DNA from: Pseudomonas sp. MYb185
GTDB taxonomy: Bacteria; Pseudomonadota; Gammaproteobacteria; Pseudomonadales; Pseudomonadaceae
Assembly (NCBI RefSeq): GCF_002979975.1
Contig: NZ_PCQD01000011.1
Location: 48,063 to 112,062 of the forward strand
Direction: 5' to 3'
DNA: 64,000 bases
How positions within the stretch are numbered: the first letter of the stretch is position 1; each line of letters starts with the position of its first letter. Of this stretch, positions 1 to 9,680 are shown one piece after another. Under the pieces are notes generated by a model that saw nothing but the letters and a program-made list of their open reading frames with translations, was not told the origin of the DNA and searched no databases. The position numbers were made by a program, and so were the translations under genes.

Positions 1-731
1 TGGCAGCGCTTACCATTGGCGCTCGCCGTGGTGTAGATATATTCAGCGATGGGCGTCGAGCCAACGAAGCTGACCGCCTGGATGCGCGCATCGGACAGCA
101 GAACATCCACTGCCTCCTTATCGCCATTGACCACGTTGAGCACGCCCGGCGGCAGGCCGGCCTCATGCAACAGCTCAGCGATAAACAGCACCGATGATGG
201 ATTACGCTCGGACGGTTTGAGCACAAAGGTGTTACCACACACGATCGCCATCGGGTACATCCACAGCGGCACCATGGCCGGGAAGTTGAACGGGGTAATA
301 CCCGCCACCACGCCCAGGGGCTGGAACTCGCTCCAGGAGTCGATCGCCGGACCGGCATTCTTGCTGTACTCGCCCTTCAACAGTTCTGGCGCGCCACAGG
401 CGTATTCGACATTCTCGATACCCCGTTGCAGCTCACCCATGGCGTCATGGGCGATCTTGCCGTGCTCTTCGCCGATCAGGCGGCAGATCTCGTCTGCATT
501 GCGTTCCAGCAATTCCTTGAAGCGGAACATGATCTTGGCGCGCTTGAGTGGTGGGGTGTTGCGCCAGGCGGGATACGCGGCCTGGGCCGCCGCGATAGCG
601 GCTTCGACGGTGGTTTTACTCGCCAGCGCCAACTGCTTCGATACCTCACCCGTCGACGGGTTGAAAACGTCCTGGGTACGGCTGGCTTGTGTATCAATAG
701 TGCCATTGATCAAATGTCCGATTGTCTTCAT
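1..731 (-). CDS. mmsA: CoA-acylating (methyl)malonate-semialdehyde dehydrogenase, 3' part missing
   Basis: The first 243 codons are present and the gene runs off the left edge of the window. The family oxidises methylmalonate or malonate semialdehyde to propionyl- or acetyl-CoA with NAD and CoA, in the cytoplasm. Visible aldehyde-dehydrogenase features are TPFNF (Asn149, oxyanion hole), LKPSE (Lys172, NAD binding) and FVGSTP (residues 222-227, Rossmann loop). The catalytic cysteine, expected near residue 285, lies outside the window. The gene starts 33 bases after the aminotransferase stop on the same strand, so the two form an operon in which the aminotransferase product, a semialdehyde, is the likely substrate. 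That context fits the beta-alanine catabolic enzyme called BauC in Pseudomonas; valine catabolism (MmsA proper) is the alternative. Confidence 0.9.
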   Translation of the reverse strand, partial: MKTIGHLINGTIDTQASRTQDVFNPSTGEVSKQLALASKTTVEAAIAAAQAAYPAWRNTPPLKRAKIMFRFKELLERNADEICRLIGEEHGKIAHDAMGELQRGIENVEYACGAPELLKGEYSKNAGPAIDSWSEFQPLGVVAGITPFNFPAMVPLWMYPMAIVCGNTFVLKPSERNPSSVLFIAELLHEAGLPPGVLNVVNGDKEAVDVLLSDARIQAVSFVGSTPIAEYIYTTASANGKRC

Positions 732-764
732 CGTCTGTTCTCTCTGCCTGTATTGTTAGCGGTA

Positions 765-2108
765 TCAGTCAAGTTCGTTGATGGCGTCGCCAATGGCATT
801 GACGACATTGTCGATCTCTTCACGTTCGACGATGAAGGGCATGCCCAATTGAATGGTGTCGCCGCCATAGCGTACGTAGAAACCTTTTTCCCAGCACTTC
901 ATGGCAATCTCGTAGGGGCGCCGCGCGGGCTCCCCTGGATGGCTCTCTATCTGCAGAGCGCCCGCCATCCCGTAGTTGCGGATATCCGTGATGTAACGGC
1001 TGCCTTTGAGGCCATGCAGGGCATTTTCGAATACCGGGCTCATTTCCCGAACCCGATCAACCAGGCGCTCGTTCTGCAGGATATCCAGAGAGGCCAGCGC
1101 TGCGGCACAGGCCACCGGGTGGCCAGAATAGGTGTAGCCATGCGGTAATTCGATCGCATATTCCGGCCCGCCCTGCTCCATGAAGGTCTGATAGATCTCG
1201 CGCTGCACAATCACCGCGCCCATGGGCACTGCCCCGTTGGTGAGCTGCTTGGCCACGTTCATCATGTCCGGGATGACACCAAACTCTTCAGCGCCGGTAT
1301 TGGAACCCACTCGCCCAAAGCCAGTGATCACCTCATCGAAGATCAGCAGAATCTCATGCTGGTCACAGATCTCCCGCAGGCGTTGCAGATAACCCACCGG
1401 CGGCGGCAATACGCCCGCCGAACCGGCCAGCGGCTCGACAATGACCGCAGCGATATTCGAGGCATCATGCAGGGCGATCAGCTCCAGCAGATCCTCGGCC
1501 CGCTCGACACCGCGCTCAGGCATACCGCGGCTGAACAGGTTTTCCTTGAGCAGGGTGTGCGGCAGGTGGTCCGCATCGATACCCTGTCCGAACAGGGTCC
1601 GGTTGGCACCGATGCCGCCGAGGCTGATGCCGCCGAAGTTGACCCCATGGTAGCCTTTGGCCCGGCCAATCAGCTTGGTTTTTGCCGGCTTGCCCTTTTT
1701 GCGCCAATAGGCCCGGGCGATCTTCAGCGAGGTATCCGCCGCATCCGACCCGGAGTTGGTATAAAACACATGATCGAGGCCTTTCGGCGTCAGCTGGGTA
1801 ATCCGCTCGGCCAGCTCGAAAGCCTTGGGATGACCAAACTGAAAAGCGGGGGCATAGTCCAGTTCACGCAACTGCCTGGCAACCGCTTCGGCAATTTCCG
1901 GGCGGTTATGTCCGGCACCACAACACCAGAGACCGGAGAGACCGTCGAATATCCTGCGGCCATCAGCATCGATGTAATAACTGCCTTCGGCACCGACGAT
2001 AATGCGCGGGTCCGCTTTGAACTGGCGGTTTGCGGAATAGGGAAGCCAGTATGCATCAAGCTGCCCGGGGGTCAGTCCGGCATGACGCTGGGTATTGAGA
2101 TCAGACAT
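765..2108 (-). CDS. aptA: Omega-amino acid (beta-alanine):pyruvate aminotransferase
   Basis: A 447-residue class-III PLP aminotransferase that moves the amino group of beta-alanine or similar omega-amino acids to pyruvate, giving a semialdehyde and alanine. FDEVITGFGR (Asp258 contacts the PLP pyridine nitrogen) and VAKQLTNG (Lys287, Schiff-base lysine) are intact. The N-terminal half matches what I recall of the Pseudomonas putida omega-amino acid:pyruvate transaminase, including the GLSGLW, AFQFGHP and YTNSGS blocks. I chose the ATG at 2108 (MSDLNTQRH), which has an AAGGG-type site upstream; an in-frame extension to 2192 would add 28 residues absent from the family. It is divergent from the LysR gene and leads the operon with the dehydrogenase. 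Confidence 0.93.
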   Translation of the reverse strand: MSDLNTQRHAGLTPGQLDAYWLPYSANRQFKADPRIIVGAEGSYYIDADGRRIFDGLSGLWCCGAGHNRPEIAEAVARQLRELDYAPAFQFGHPKAFELAERITQLTPKGLDHVFYTNSGSDAADTSLKIARAYWRKKGKPAKTKLIGRAKGYHGVNFGGISLGGIGANRTLFGQGIDADHLPHTLLKENLFSRGMPERGVERAEDLLELIALHDASNIAAVIVEPLAGSAGVLPPPVGYLQRLREICDQHEILLIFDEVITGFGRVGSNTGAEEFGVIPDMMNVAKQLTNGAVPMGAVIVQREIYQTFMEQGGPEYAIELPHGYTYSGHPVACAAALASLDILQNERLVDRVREMSPVFENALHGLKGSRYITDIRNYGMAGALQIESHPGEPARRPYEIAMKCWEKGFYVRYGGDTIQLGMPFIVEREEIDNVVNAIGDAINELD

Positions 2109-2163
2109 AACATCACCCTTCATGTACGTTGTTCGTGCAGCCAGTCTCGCCAGTAGCAATTTA

Positions 2164-2212
2164 AAGTAAAACCCAAACTTACTTATCTTCATGCAATCGA
2201 TTACTTAACTTA
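2164..2212. promoter_or_regulatory. Candidate LysR-regulator binding region between aptA and the regulator gene
   Basis: AAGTAA (2164-2169) and TTACTT (2179-2184) make a dyad with a 9-base spacer. A second TTACTT lies at 2201-2206, exactly 22 bases (two helical turns) from the first, followed by AACTTA at 2207-2212. Arrays of AT-rich half-sites on one DNA face, between a LysR-type gene and its divergent target, are typical of this regulator family. No TSS is known, so the assignment is inference. Confidence 0.4.
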
Positions 2213-2265
2213 CATGCCGCCCTCCGCTATCCTGCCAAACAGCGGTTATCGAGGAAAACAACAAG

Positions 2266-3183
2266 ATGAAAGCCCGTAAGCTGGCATTGCCTGGACAAAT
2301 CAGTGATACCGATCTGCGCTTGCTGCGTATTTTTCGCAAGGTGGTTGAATGCGGGGGTTTCTCCGCAGCCGAGGTCGAGCTGAATATCAGCCGAGCGGCG
2401 ATCAGCATCGCCATGAATGAGCTGGAAGGCCGTCTTGCACTGCGTCTTTGCCAACGGGGTCGTAGCGGCTTTTCCCTGACCCAGGAAGGCAGCGAGGTCT
2501 ACCAGGCCACCCTGCAGATGCTGGCCGCCATCGAAGGCTTTCGCACCCACGTGAACAGCTTGCATGACCACCTGAAGGGCGAGCTCAACATCGGCATCAC
2601 CGACAGCCTGGTTACCATGCCGCAGATGCTGATCACCCAGGCGCTGGGCGCGCTGAAGGACCGCGGCCCCGAGGTACAGATCAATATCCGGATGATTCCG
2701 CCCAATGATATCGAGTTGGCTGTACTGGATGGCCGTTTGCATGTGGGCATCATCCCCGCCTTGAAGTCCCTGCCGGGGTTGCAATACCGCCCGCTGTACG
2801 AAGAGGCCTCGCAGTTGTATTGCAGCTCCAGCCATCCGCTGTACCGGCATCCGCCGTCGGAGCCGGTAACGCTCAGCGGCTGGGATGCGGTCCTGCCGGC
2901 CTATGCGCAGACACCAGAAATCAAGGCACTGCACGAGCCACTCAAGGCCGCGGCATCGGCAACGGACCGCGAAGGAATCGCTTTTCTTATCCTGACCGGC
3001 CGCTATATCGGCTATCTGCCCACCCATTACGCCGAACGCTGGGTGCGCGACGAAGCCATGCAGGCAATCGACCCGTTAGCCAACCGGTACGTCACCCATT
3101 ACAGTGCCATCACTCGCAAAGCCGCCCCGCCTAACCTGGTACTTGAGAGCTATCTGGAAGAGCTTGATCGATTGTCGGAATAG
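2266..3183 (+). CDS. LysR-family transcriptional regulator
   Basis: A 305-residue protein with a winged helix-turn-helix in residues 18-80 (GGFSAAEVELNISRAAIS, then NELEGRLALRLCQRGRSG) and a periplasmic-binding-protein-like effector domain from about residue 95. It is divergently transcribed from aptA-mmsA across a gap of 157 bases, the standard layout for a LysR activator and its target. In P. aeruginosa the beta-alanine regulator BauR occupies the same relation to bauA (recalled), so this may be its counterpart. The inducer (beta-alanine or a dihydropyrimidine) is not deducible from sequence. GAGG lies upstream of the ATG. It could also control the permease-hydantoinase genes downstream. 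Confidence 0.88.
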   Translation: MKARKLALPGQISDTDLRLLRIFRKVVECGGFSAAEVELNISRAAISIAMNELEGRLALRLCQRGRSGFSLTQEGSEVYQATLQMLAAIEGFRTHVNSLHDHLKGELNIGITDSLVTMPQMLITQALGALKDRGPEVQINIRMIPPNDIELAVLDGRLHVGIIPALKSLPGLQYRPLYEEASQLYCSSSHPLYRHPPSEPVTLSGWDAVLPAYAQTPEIKALHEPLKAAASATDREGIAFLILTGRYIGYLPTHYAERWVRDEAMQAIDPLANRYVTHYSAITRKAAPPNLVLESYLEELDRLSE

Positions 3184-3250
3184 TCCTCAGATGGCAGCGA
3201 CCCAGACCAGCCAATCGCACTGGCCGCGCTCATGAAACCGGCGAATCACG

Positions 3251-3300
3251 CCACTACCGGGAGCGCTCATACGCTCCAGAAAAATCCCGCCTACTAGTGG
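3251..3300. repeat. Nested inverted repeats after the LysR gene
   Basis: CCACTA (3251-3256) pairs with TAGTGG (3295-3300), and inside them GGAGCG (3260-3265) pairs with CGCTCC (3272-3277). CGGGA (3258-3262) can alternatively pair with TCCCG (3285-3289). There is no U-tract on the plus strand, so this is not a canonical terminator. Read on the minus strand, 3251-3263 is a 13-base match to 19868-19880, at the edge of another palindromic element, which hints at a REP-like origin. Confidence 0.35.
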
Positions 3301-3541
3301 AAGAATTATTTTACCTTTTGGAAAAATAATGCTTGACCCTCCCAAATCTTGATTGTAGGTTTGCAAACAACAGCCTCAATCGTATTGATGATGTTGTTAT
3401 AAATTCTAAAAAGAAGATGGCAATAAGCGTGAAAGCATAACCAGATGGTGCTTATATTTTTCTGACAATAGGCGCCCATTCGTTGTACTAGCATTCGACT
3501 TGAACATCTCGATGAGAGAACACTGATAAGAGGATGAAACC

Positions 3542-3598
3542 ATGTGCAGCTACATCCCCAGGTCCCACTTGATCCCGCTTCCAGATAACCCGGCTTGA
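3542..3598 (+). CDS. Possible 18-codon leader peptide upstream of the NCS1 permease
   Basis: An ATG at 3542 is preceded by AAGAGGA (3528-3534) with a 7-base spacer, one of the best ribosome-binding sites in this part of the window. The frame reads MCSYIPRSHLIPLPDNPA and stops at 3598. It lies in the 628-base gap before the permease and just upstream of two tandem inverted repeats, as expected of a translated leader, but it could equally be a chance frame or the remnant of a lost gene. I do not recognise the peptide. Confidence 0.25.
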   Translation: MCSYIPRSHLIPLPDNPA

Positions 3599-3605
3599 AA
3601 TAAAG

Positions 3606-3638
3606 CGAGAGCCCACAGCTCTCGGATATGGCTATCCG
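3606..3638 (+). repeat. Two tandem inverted repeats in the permease leader
   Basis: CGAGAGC (3606-3612) pairs with GCTCTCG (3618-3624) across a 5-base loop. CGGATA (3623-3628) pairs with TATCCG (3633-3638) across TGGC. The two stems share bases 3623-3624, so as RNA they would partly compete. The rest of 3184-3811 is AT-rich near 3300-3480 and I see no gene in it. Function unknown: mRNA structure or regulator dyads are both possible. Confidence 0.4.
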
Positions 3639-3811
3639 GGCAACATTTAATACATTCCAGTGACATACAGATAGCGTGCGCTGCTGGTGCGGCGTGCTTA
3701 TTACGGCTATTTGTCGCTCGGCATGAGCCAGGAGTTTCGAGAACACAATATCCTGCATGGCGCGGGATACAGACGTGCTTAATAAAAACAATAGATTCGA
3801 GGCACAATGCA

Positions 3812-5305
3812 ATGCACACTCAAGCTGATTCACTTCAGTACGATATCGCTGCGAGCAGTAGCCCCAGCGCAGACTTGTGGAATGAAGATCTGGCTCCGGC
3901 CAGAGCAGAAGACAAGACCTGGACCTGGCAGAGCATCTCGGGGCTCTGGGTTGGCATGGTTGTCTGTGTTCCAACCTACATGATGGCCGCTGGACTGGTA
4001 GCCGAAGGCATGTCCTGGTGGCAAGCGGTCCTCACGGTTCTACTCGGCAACGTTATTGTACTGGTCCCCATGATTGCCATTGGTCACGCGGGCACCAAGC
4101 ACGGCATTCCCTTCCCGGTGCTGCTGCGCTCTTCTTTCGGCACAGCGGGCGCCAAGTTGCCGGCCATGTTGCGGGGGCTGGTTGCCTGCGGCTGGTTTGG
4201 TATCCAGACCTGGGTGGGTGGCTCGGCGATTTATATTATCGTCAACATCATGACCGACAATGCCATCGCCGGCAGCGTTATCGGTTTTCTCGGTATCGAT
4301 ATGGGGCAGCTGGTCTGTTTCCTGCTGTTCTGGGCCATGCATGTGGTCTTCATCGCCTACGGCACTGAATCCATCCGCTGGCTGGAAACCTACGCCGCGC
4401 CTTTCCTGATCGCCATGGGTCTTGCCCTGCTGGGCTGGGCTTATTTCAAGGCCGGCGGTTTTGGTGAAATGCTCTCGACGCCCTCGCAATTTATTGCCGG
4501 CGGCGCCCGGGAAGGACAATTCTGGTCCGTGTTCTGGCCAGGACTGACGGCGATGGTAGGTTACTGGGCCACGCTGGCCCTCAACATTCCCGACTTCACC
4601 CGCTTTGCCCGCAGCCAGAAGGACCAGTTTATCGGCCAGGCCCTGGGGTTACCCTTGCCCATGGCACTCTTCGCCTTTATCGGCGTAGCCGTTACCTCGG
4701 CAACCGTGGTGATCTATGGCAGGGCCATCTGGGATCCCGTTGAGCTGACCAGTCAGATGGGCGGTATCGCGGTGGTCATCGCATTGATCGCCCTGATCCT
4801 GGCAACGCTGACCACCAATCTGGCTGCCAATGTCGTTGCCCCCGCTAACGGCTTTTCCAACCTCAGCCCCAGCAAGATCTCATTCAAGATGGGCGGGTAC
4901 CTGACCGCAGGTATCGGTATTGCGATCATGCCATGGAAGCTGCTGGAGTCGACCAGTGCCTATATCTTCACCTGGCTGATTGGCTACTCGGCACTGCTCG
5001 GCCCGGTCGCCGGCATCATGGTTGCTGACTACTTCGTGATTCGGAAAACCCGGCTGAATCACCATGCCCTCTTCCGCAACGACGGCGAGTACAGCTACCG
5101 CAATGGCTGGAACCCGGCAGCCCTGATCGCGCTGGTGATAGGGGTTCTACCCAACCTGCCGGGCTTCCTGCATGTCGCCGGCTTCATCGATAGCGTGCCC
5201 GCTGTATTCCAGGAGATCTATACCTATGCCTGGTTTGTCGGCCTGGCGATTGCTGCCGGTGTCTACCTGCTGCTCATGCGCAACAGTATGCAAGCACCAG
5301 AGTGA
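3812..5305 (+). CDS. NCS1-family nucleobase/hydantoin:cation symporter
   Basis: A 497-residue polytopic inner-membrane protein of the nucleobase:cation symporter-1 family (uracil, cytosine, allantoin and hydantoin carriers). Typical features are WQSISGLWVGMVVCVPTYM in the first membrane segment, the GIPFPVLLRSSFG block, NIPDFTRFARSQ in the middle, and the TTNLAANVVAPANG block. A CGAGG site at 3798-3802 sits 9 bases before the ATG. The next gene, 71 bases downstream on the same strand, is a dihydropyrimidinase, so the cargo is most likely a pyrimidine, dihydropyrimidine or hydantoin. The exact substrate cannot be read from sequence. Confidence 0.9.
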   Translation: MHTQADSLQYDIAASSSPSADLWNEDLAPARAEDKTWTWQSISGLWVGMVVCVPTYMMAAGLVAEGMSWWQAVLTVLLGNVIVLVPMIAIGHAGTKHGIPFPVLLRSSFGTAGAKLPAMLRGLVACGWFGIQTWVGGSAIYIIVNIMTDNAIAGSVIGFLGIDMGQLVCFLLFWAMHVVFIAYGTESIRWLETYAAPFLIAMGLALLGWAYFKAGGFGEMLSTPSQFIAGGAREGQFWSVFWPGLTAMVGYWATLALNIPDFTRFARSQKDQFIGQALGLPLPMALFAFIGVAVTSATVVIYGRAIWDPVELTSQMGGIAVVIALIALILATLTTNLAANVVAPANGFSNLSPSKISFKMGGYLTAGIGIAIMPWKLLESTSAYIFTWLIGYSALLGPVAGIMVADYFVIRKTRLNHHALFRNDGEYSYRNGWNPAALIALVIGVLPNLPGFLHVAGFIDSVPAVFQEIYTYAWFVGLAIAAGVYLLLMRNSMQAPE

Positions 5306-5364
5306 ACTCGGTTATCTATCGGGCCGGAAAGCAATTGCAAGTGCCGGCTCGCCAAGACCTGTAA

Positions 5365-6822
<1,458 letters not shown>

Positions 6823-6864
6823 CGATGCAGCGAAGCAGCCCCCTGCGCGGACGAGGAAAACACA

Positions 6865-7305
6865 GTGTGGATATATCTATGCATGGCGTTGGCGGCAGGA
6901 GCGGTCCTGCCGTTACAGGCAGGCCTGAATGCCCAGCTGGCATTGAGCGCGGGGCATGCCCTGTGGGCATCCTGCGTCTCCTTTGCAATCGGGCTACTGC
7001 TCCTGATAGTCGTATGCATGACTGTTCGCCTGCCCCGTCCTTCCTGGGACGATCTCGCCTCGGTGCCTTTCTGGCAGTGGGGCGGAGGGGTCATGGGGGC
7101 CTTTTTTGTCAGCGCAATGGTCATGCTCAGCCCACGACTGGGCGCAGCGACCATGCTGGGGATGGTGCTGGTCGGACAAATGATTGCTGCAGCCCTGATT
7201 GATCACTTCGGTCTGGCGGGATTTACCCCACATGCACTGAGTCTCGGGCGAGTTGCCGGCATTGCGTTGCTGATTACCGGAGGCATTCTCGTCCGCCTGT
7301 ATTAA
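6865..7305 (+). CDS. YdcZ/DUF606-type small DMT-family membrane protein
   Basis: A 146-residue hydrophobic protein with about five predicted membrane helices and the conserved early LQAGLNAQL block of the DUF606/YdcZ branch of the drug/metabolite transporter superfamily. The start is GTG at 6865 with GAGGAAAA just upstream. It begins 42 bases after the hydantoinase stop, so it probably belongs to the same transcript. Family members are short and may work as homo- or heterodimers; the substrate is unknown. Export of a pathway by-product is a guess from context. Confidence 0.8.
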   Translation: MWIYLCMALAAGAVLPLQAGLNAQLALSAGHALWASCVSFAIGLLLLIVVCMTVRLPRPSWDDLASVPFWQWGGGVMGAFFVSAMVMLSPRLGAATMLGMVLVGQMIAAALIDHFGLAGFTPHALSLGRVAGIALLITGGILVRLY

Positions 7306-7368
7306 TAAGCGCGCCCAAGTATCTGAAGTCGGGCCAAGTAAAATAAAAATAATATCCTGGAGTAGAAC

Positions 7369-8175
7369 ATGAAAAAAATAACCAGCTCTTCGCTTGTGCT
7401 TATCGCCGGCGCAGTGGCTACCAGCTCTGTTTGCGCTGGCGAGCTTATCCAATGGCACACCAACAGCCTGACCTATCTCTACGGTAAGAATTACAAAGTA
7501 GACCCGCCGATCCAACAAACCTTCACCTTCGAACACGCCAGCGCCTGGAGCGTAGGCGATTTATTTCTCTTCATCGATCAGATCAACTTCAATGGCAAGG
7601 GCGCCAATGACGGCCGTGATAATCGGACCCACTATGGCGAGTTTTCCCCTCGCCTGTCGTTCGGCAAAATCAGTGGCACCAACATTGCGCTCGGTCCTGT
7701 TACCGACATACTGGTCTCGATGACCTATGAGTTTGGTAAAGGCGACACCGAAGCCTATCTGATCGGTCCTGCCATTGATCTGGCAATACCGGGATTTGAC
7801 TTCTTCCAACTCAATACCTATCTGCGTAAAACCGATGGTGGCCGGCCCGGCGACAATGTCTGGCAGATAACCCCGGCCTGGAGCTATACCATCCCGATGG
7901 GCCGCTCCGACCTGGTGATTGATGGCTATATCGATTGGGTTGTGGACAACGATAAGAACAGCCGCGGCGAATATCACGCCAACGTCCATATCAATCCGCA
8001 GATCAAATATGACATGGGCAAGGCGCTGGGCTGGAGAGAGAAAGTCTATGTTGGTATCGAGTATGACTATTGGAAGAACAAATTTGGAATTAAAGATGGC
8101 GGCTATGTCAGTGAGCAATTTGTCGGAACAACTGACCAGAATACCGCCAGCCTGCTATTGAAGGCGCACTTCTAG
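7369..8175 (+). CDS. Tsx-like nucleoside-specific outer-membrane channel
   Basis: A 268-residue outer-membrane beta-barrel with a cleavable signal peptide (cut after about residue 23, VCAGE) and a C-terminal Phe (LLKAHF), the usual barrel-assembly signal. The N-terminal region (LIQWHTNSLTYLYG) and the GRDNRTHYGEFSPRLS block are typical of the Channel_Tsx/OmpK family. Tsx proteins let nucleosides and similar small molecules cross the outer membrane. Placement after the nucleobase permease and dihydropyrimidinase suggests it serves the same uptake route. GGAG precedes the ATG, and a 14-bp hairpin closes the gene. Confidence 0.88.
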   Translation: MKKITSSSLVLIAGAVATSSVCAGELIQWHTNSLTYLYGKNYKVDPPIQQTFTFEHASAWSVGDLFLFIDQINFNGKGANDGRDNRTHYGEFSPRLSFGKISGTNIALGPVTDILVSMTYEFGKGDTEAYLIGPAIDLAIPGFDFFQLNTYLRKTDGGRPGDNVWQITPAWSYTIPMGRSDLVIDGYIDWVVDNDKNSRGEYHANVHINPQIKYDMGKALGWREKVYVGIEYDYWKNKFGIKDGGYVSEQFVGTTDQNTASLLLKAHF

Positions 8176-8182
8176 ACCAATG

Positions 8183-8217
8183 AAGATGCTGGTACCCAAG
8201 CGAGGTACCAGCATCTT
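8183..8217 (+). terminator. Strong hairpin at the end of the catabolic gene set
   Basis: AAGATGCTGGTACC (8183-8196) pairs perfectly with 8204-8217 across a 7-base loop. The following bases are GCTCGC rather than a U-tract, so it may act as an mRNA 3'-end stabiliser or a weak terminator. Confidence 0.6.
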
Positions 8218-8301
8218 GCTCGCGCCAGCAACTCCCGGTAACACCTTATTGTGCGGGCCGCTACCCAGGCGGTGCATGGCAGGCTTGATCCGGCGCCACA
8301 T

Positions 8302-8316
8302 TGTTATAGGATAACA
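8302..8316. promoter_or_regulatory. Candidate Zur (zinc uptake regulator) box
   Basis: TGTTATAGGATAACA matches the gammaproteobacterial Zur core TGTTATANTATAACA with one mismatch and keeps the dyad symmetry. It lies 28 bases before the ATG of the DUF2796 gene, where a bound repressor would block transcription when zinc is sufficient. The downstream genes match the set known as Zur-controlled in P. aeruginosa (PA4063-PA4066, recalled). Confidence 0.8.
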
Positions 8317-8343
8317 TCAAATTATCTGAACAAGGATCTTCGC

Positions 8344-8946
8344 ATGCCGCGCCTCGCCCCCCTCGCTCTCGCTCTGACCGCTGTCGTCAGTCTCGCTCTG
8401 CATGCCCATGAGCCGCACGACCATGCCCACGGGTCCCACAATGCCGCCGCCCACCAGCATGGCGTCGGCACCCTGGATATCGTCATTGACGGCCAGCAAC
8501 TGCTGCTGGAACTGAGCACCCCGGCAGCTGACCTGCTCGGCTTCGAGCATGCACCGCATAACCAGACGCAACGTGATCAGCTCGACAGTCTGATGAACAC
8601 GCTGCGCCAGCCGGAAAAGTTGTTTGCCCTGCCCGCTGCCGCGCAATGCAGTCTGGATTCGGCGGAGCTGCATAGTCCCCTGTTTGCCCTGCATGAACAT
8701 TCAAGCGATGATGCCCATGCCCAACATGAGCATCACCATGGGCATGATGATGAGCACCAACACGAGCATGCTGATATCACCGCGCAATACAGCTACTCCT
8801 GCATCACTCCGACACGCCTGGAGCATCTGGACGTCACCCTGTTCGATCTGTTCCCCGGCAGCGAGAAACTGATCCTGCAGGCGATCACACCGCAGGGCCA
8901 GCAGGGCGGTGAGCTGACAGTCACCGACAGACGCGTGCGCTTCTGA
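8344..8946 (+). CDS. Histidine-rich DUF2796 protein of the Zur operon
   Basis: A 200-residue exported protein with a signal peptide of about 20 residues (VVSLALHAHE). A His-rich start (HEPHDHAHGSHNAAAHQHG) and a second His-rich run (residues 118-141, including HEHHHGHDDEHQHEH) are expected to bind zinc. The conserved GVGTLDIVIDG block and the late CITPTRLEHLDVTLFDLFP block are typical of DUF2796. Likely role: periplasmic zinc binding or delivery for the ABC transporter encoded next. I chose the ATG at 8344, with AAGGATC upstream; an earlier in-frame start would overlap the Zur box. Function of the family is not established. Confidence 0.87.
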   Translation: MPRLAPLALALTAVVSLALHAHEPHDHAHGSHNAAAHQHGVGTLDIVIDGQQLLLELSTPAADLLGFEHAPHNQTQRDQLDSLMNTLRQPEKLFALPAAAQCSLDSAELHSPLFALHEHSSDDAHAQHEHHHGHDDEHQHEHADITAQYSYSCITPTRLEHLDVTLFDLFPGSEKLILQAITPQGQQGGELTVTDRRVRF

Positions 8947-8966
8947 ATACTCCAACGGAACCTCTG

Positions 8967-9680
8967 ATGGCCGAACCGGTAATACAACTCGAGCAGATCA
9001 CCTTTGCCTGGCCCGGCCGGGCCACCCTGCTGGACATCGACAGTTTCACCCTGCAGGCGGGCGAGCGGGTGTTTCTCAAGGGCCCTTCCGGCAGCGGCAA
9101 GACCACCCTGCTGGGGCTGCTGGGCGGCGTTCAGCTGCCAGCCAGCGGTCGTATCCGGCTGCTCGGTGAAGATCTGGCCGGCATGTCCGGCTCGGCACGC
9201 GACCGTTTTCGTGCCGATCACACAGGTTATATCTTCCAGATGTTCAACCTGCTGCCGTATCTGTCGGTAGTGGAGAACATCACCCTGCCCTGCCACTTTT
9301 CCAGCCGGCGTCAACAGCGCGCCAGCCAGCGTCACGGCAGTGTGCAGGCTGCCGCACTGCATCTGCTGGCCCACCTGGGGCTGGACCAGCCGGCACTGCA
9401 CAAGCAGCCGGTGACCGAGCTATCGATCGGCCAGCAGCAGCGCGTGGCCGCCGCCCGGGCGCTGATTGGCAGCCCCGAGCTGATCATCGCCGACGAGCCC
9501 ACCTCGGCGCTCGATGCCGATACCCGGGAGGTGTTTCTGCAACTGCTATTCAGCGAATGCGAGGCGCTGGGCAGCAGCTTGCTGTTCGTCAGCCATGACG
9601 CCGCGCTGGAGCCGCTGTTCGATCGCAGCCTGTCGCTGCGCGAACTCAACCGTGCCGTCGTCAACCCCGAGGTGATCTGA
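8967..9680 (+). CDS. ABC transporter ATP-binding protein (LolD/MacB type)
   Basis: A 237-residue nucleotide-binding subunit. Walker A is GPSGSGKT (residues 39-46); the signature is LSIGQQQRVAAARAL, with Ile in place of the usual first Gly of LSGGQ; Walker B is LIIADEPTSALD; the H-loop is VSHD. It pairs with the FtsX-like permease that follows, with start and stop codons overlapping at 9680. MacB/LolD-type pairs usually extract or move molecules from the periplasmic face using ATP energy rather than import small solutes by a classical channel. In this Zur-controlled setting a role in zinc homeostasis is inferred; the substrate is unknown. Confidence 0.9.
   Translation: MAEPVIQLEQITFAWPGRATLLDIDSFTLQAGERVFLKGPSGSGKTTLLGLLGGVQLPASGRIRLLGEDLAGMSGSARDRFRADHTGYIFQMFNLLPYLSVVENITLPCHFSSRRQQRASQRHGSVQAAALHLLAHLGLDQPALHKQPVTELSIGQQQRVAAARALIGSPELIIADEPTSALDADTREVFLQLLFSECEALGSSLLFVSHDAALEPLFDRSLSLRELNRAVVNPEVI

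Noticed and set aside
3306..3974. A 222-codon minus-strand frame covering the gap before the NCS1 permease
   Set aside because: It overlaps the start of the permease, has an unnatural Cys/Ser/Arg-rich composition and no start-site signal.
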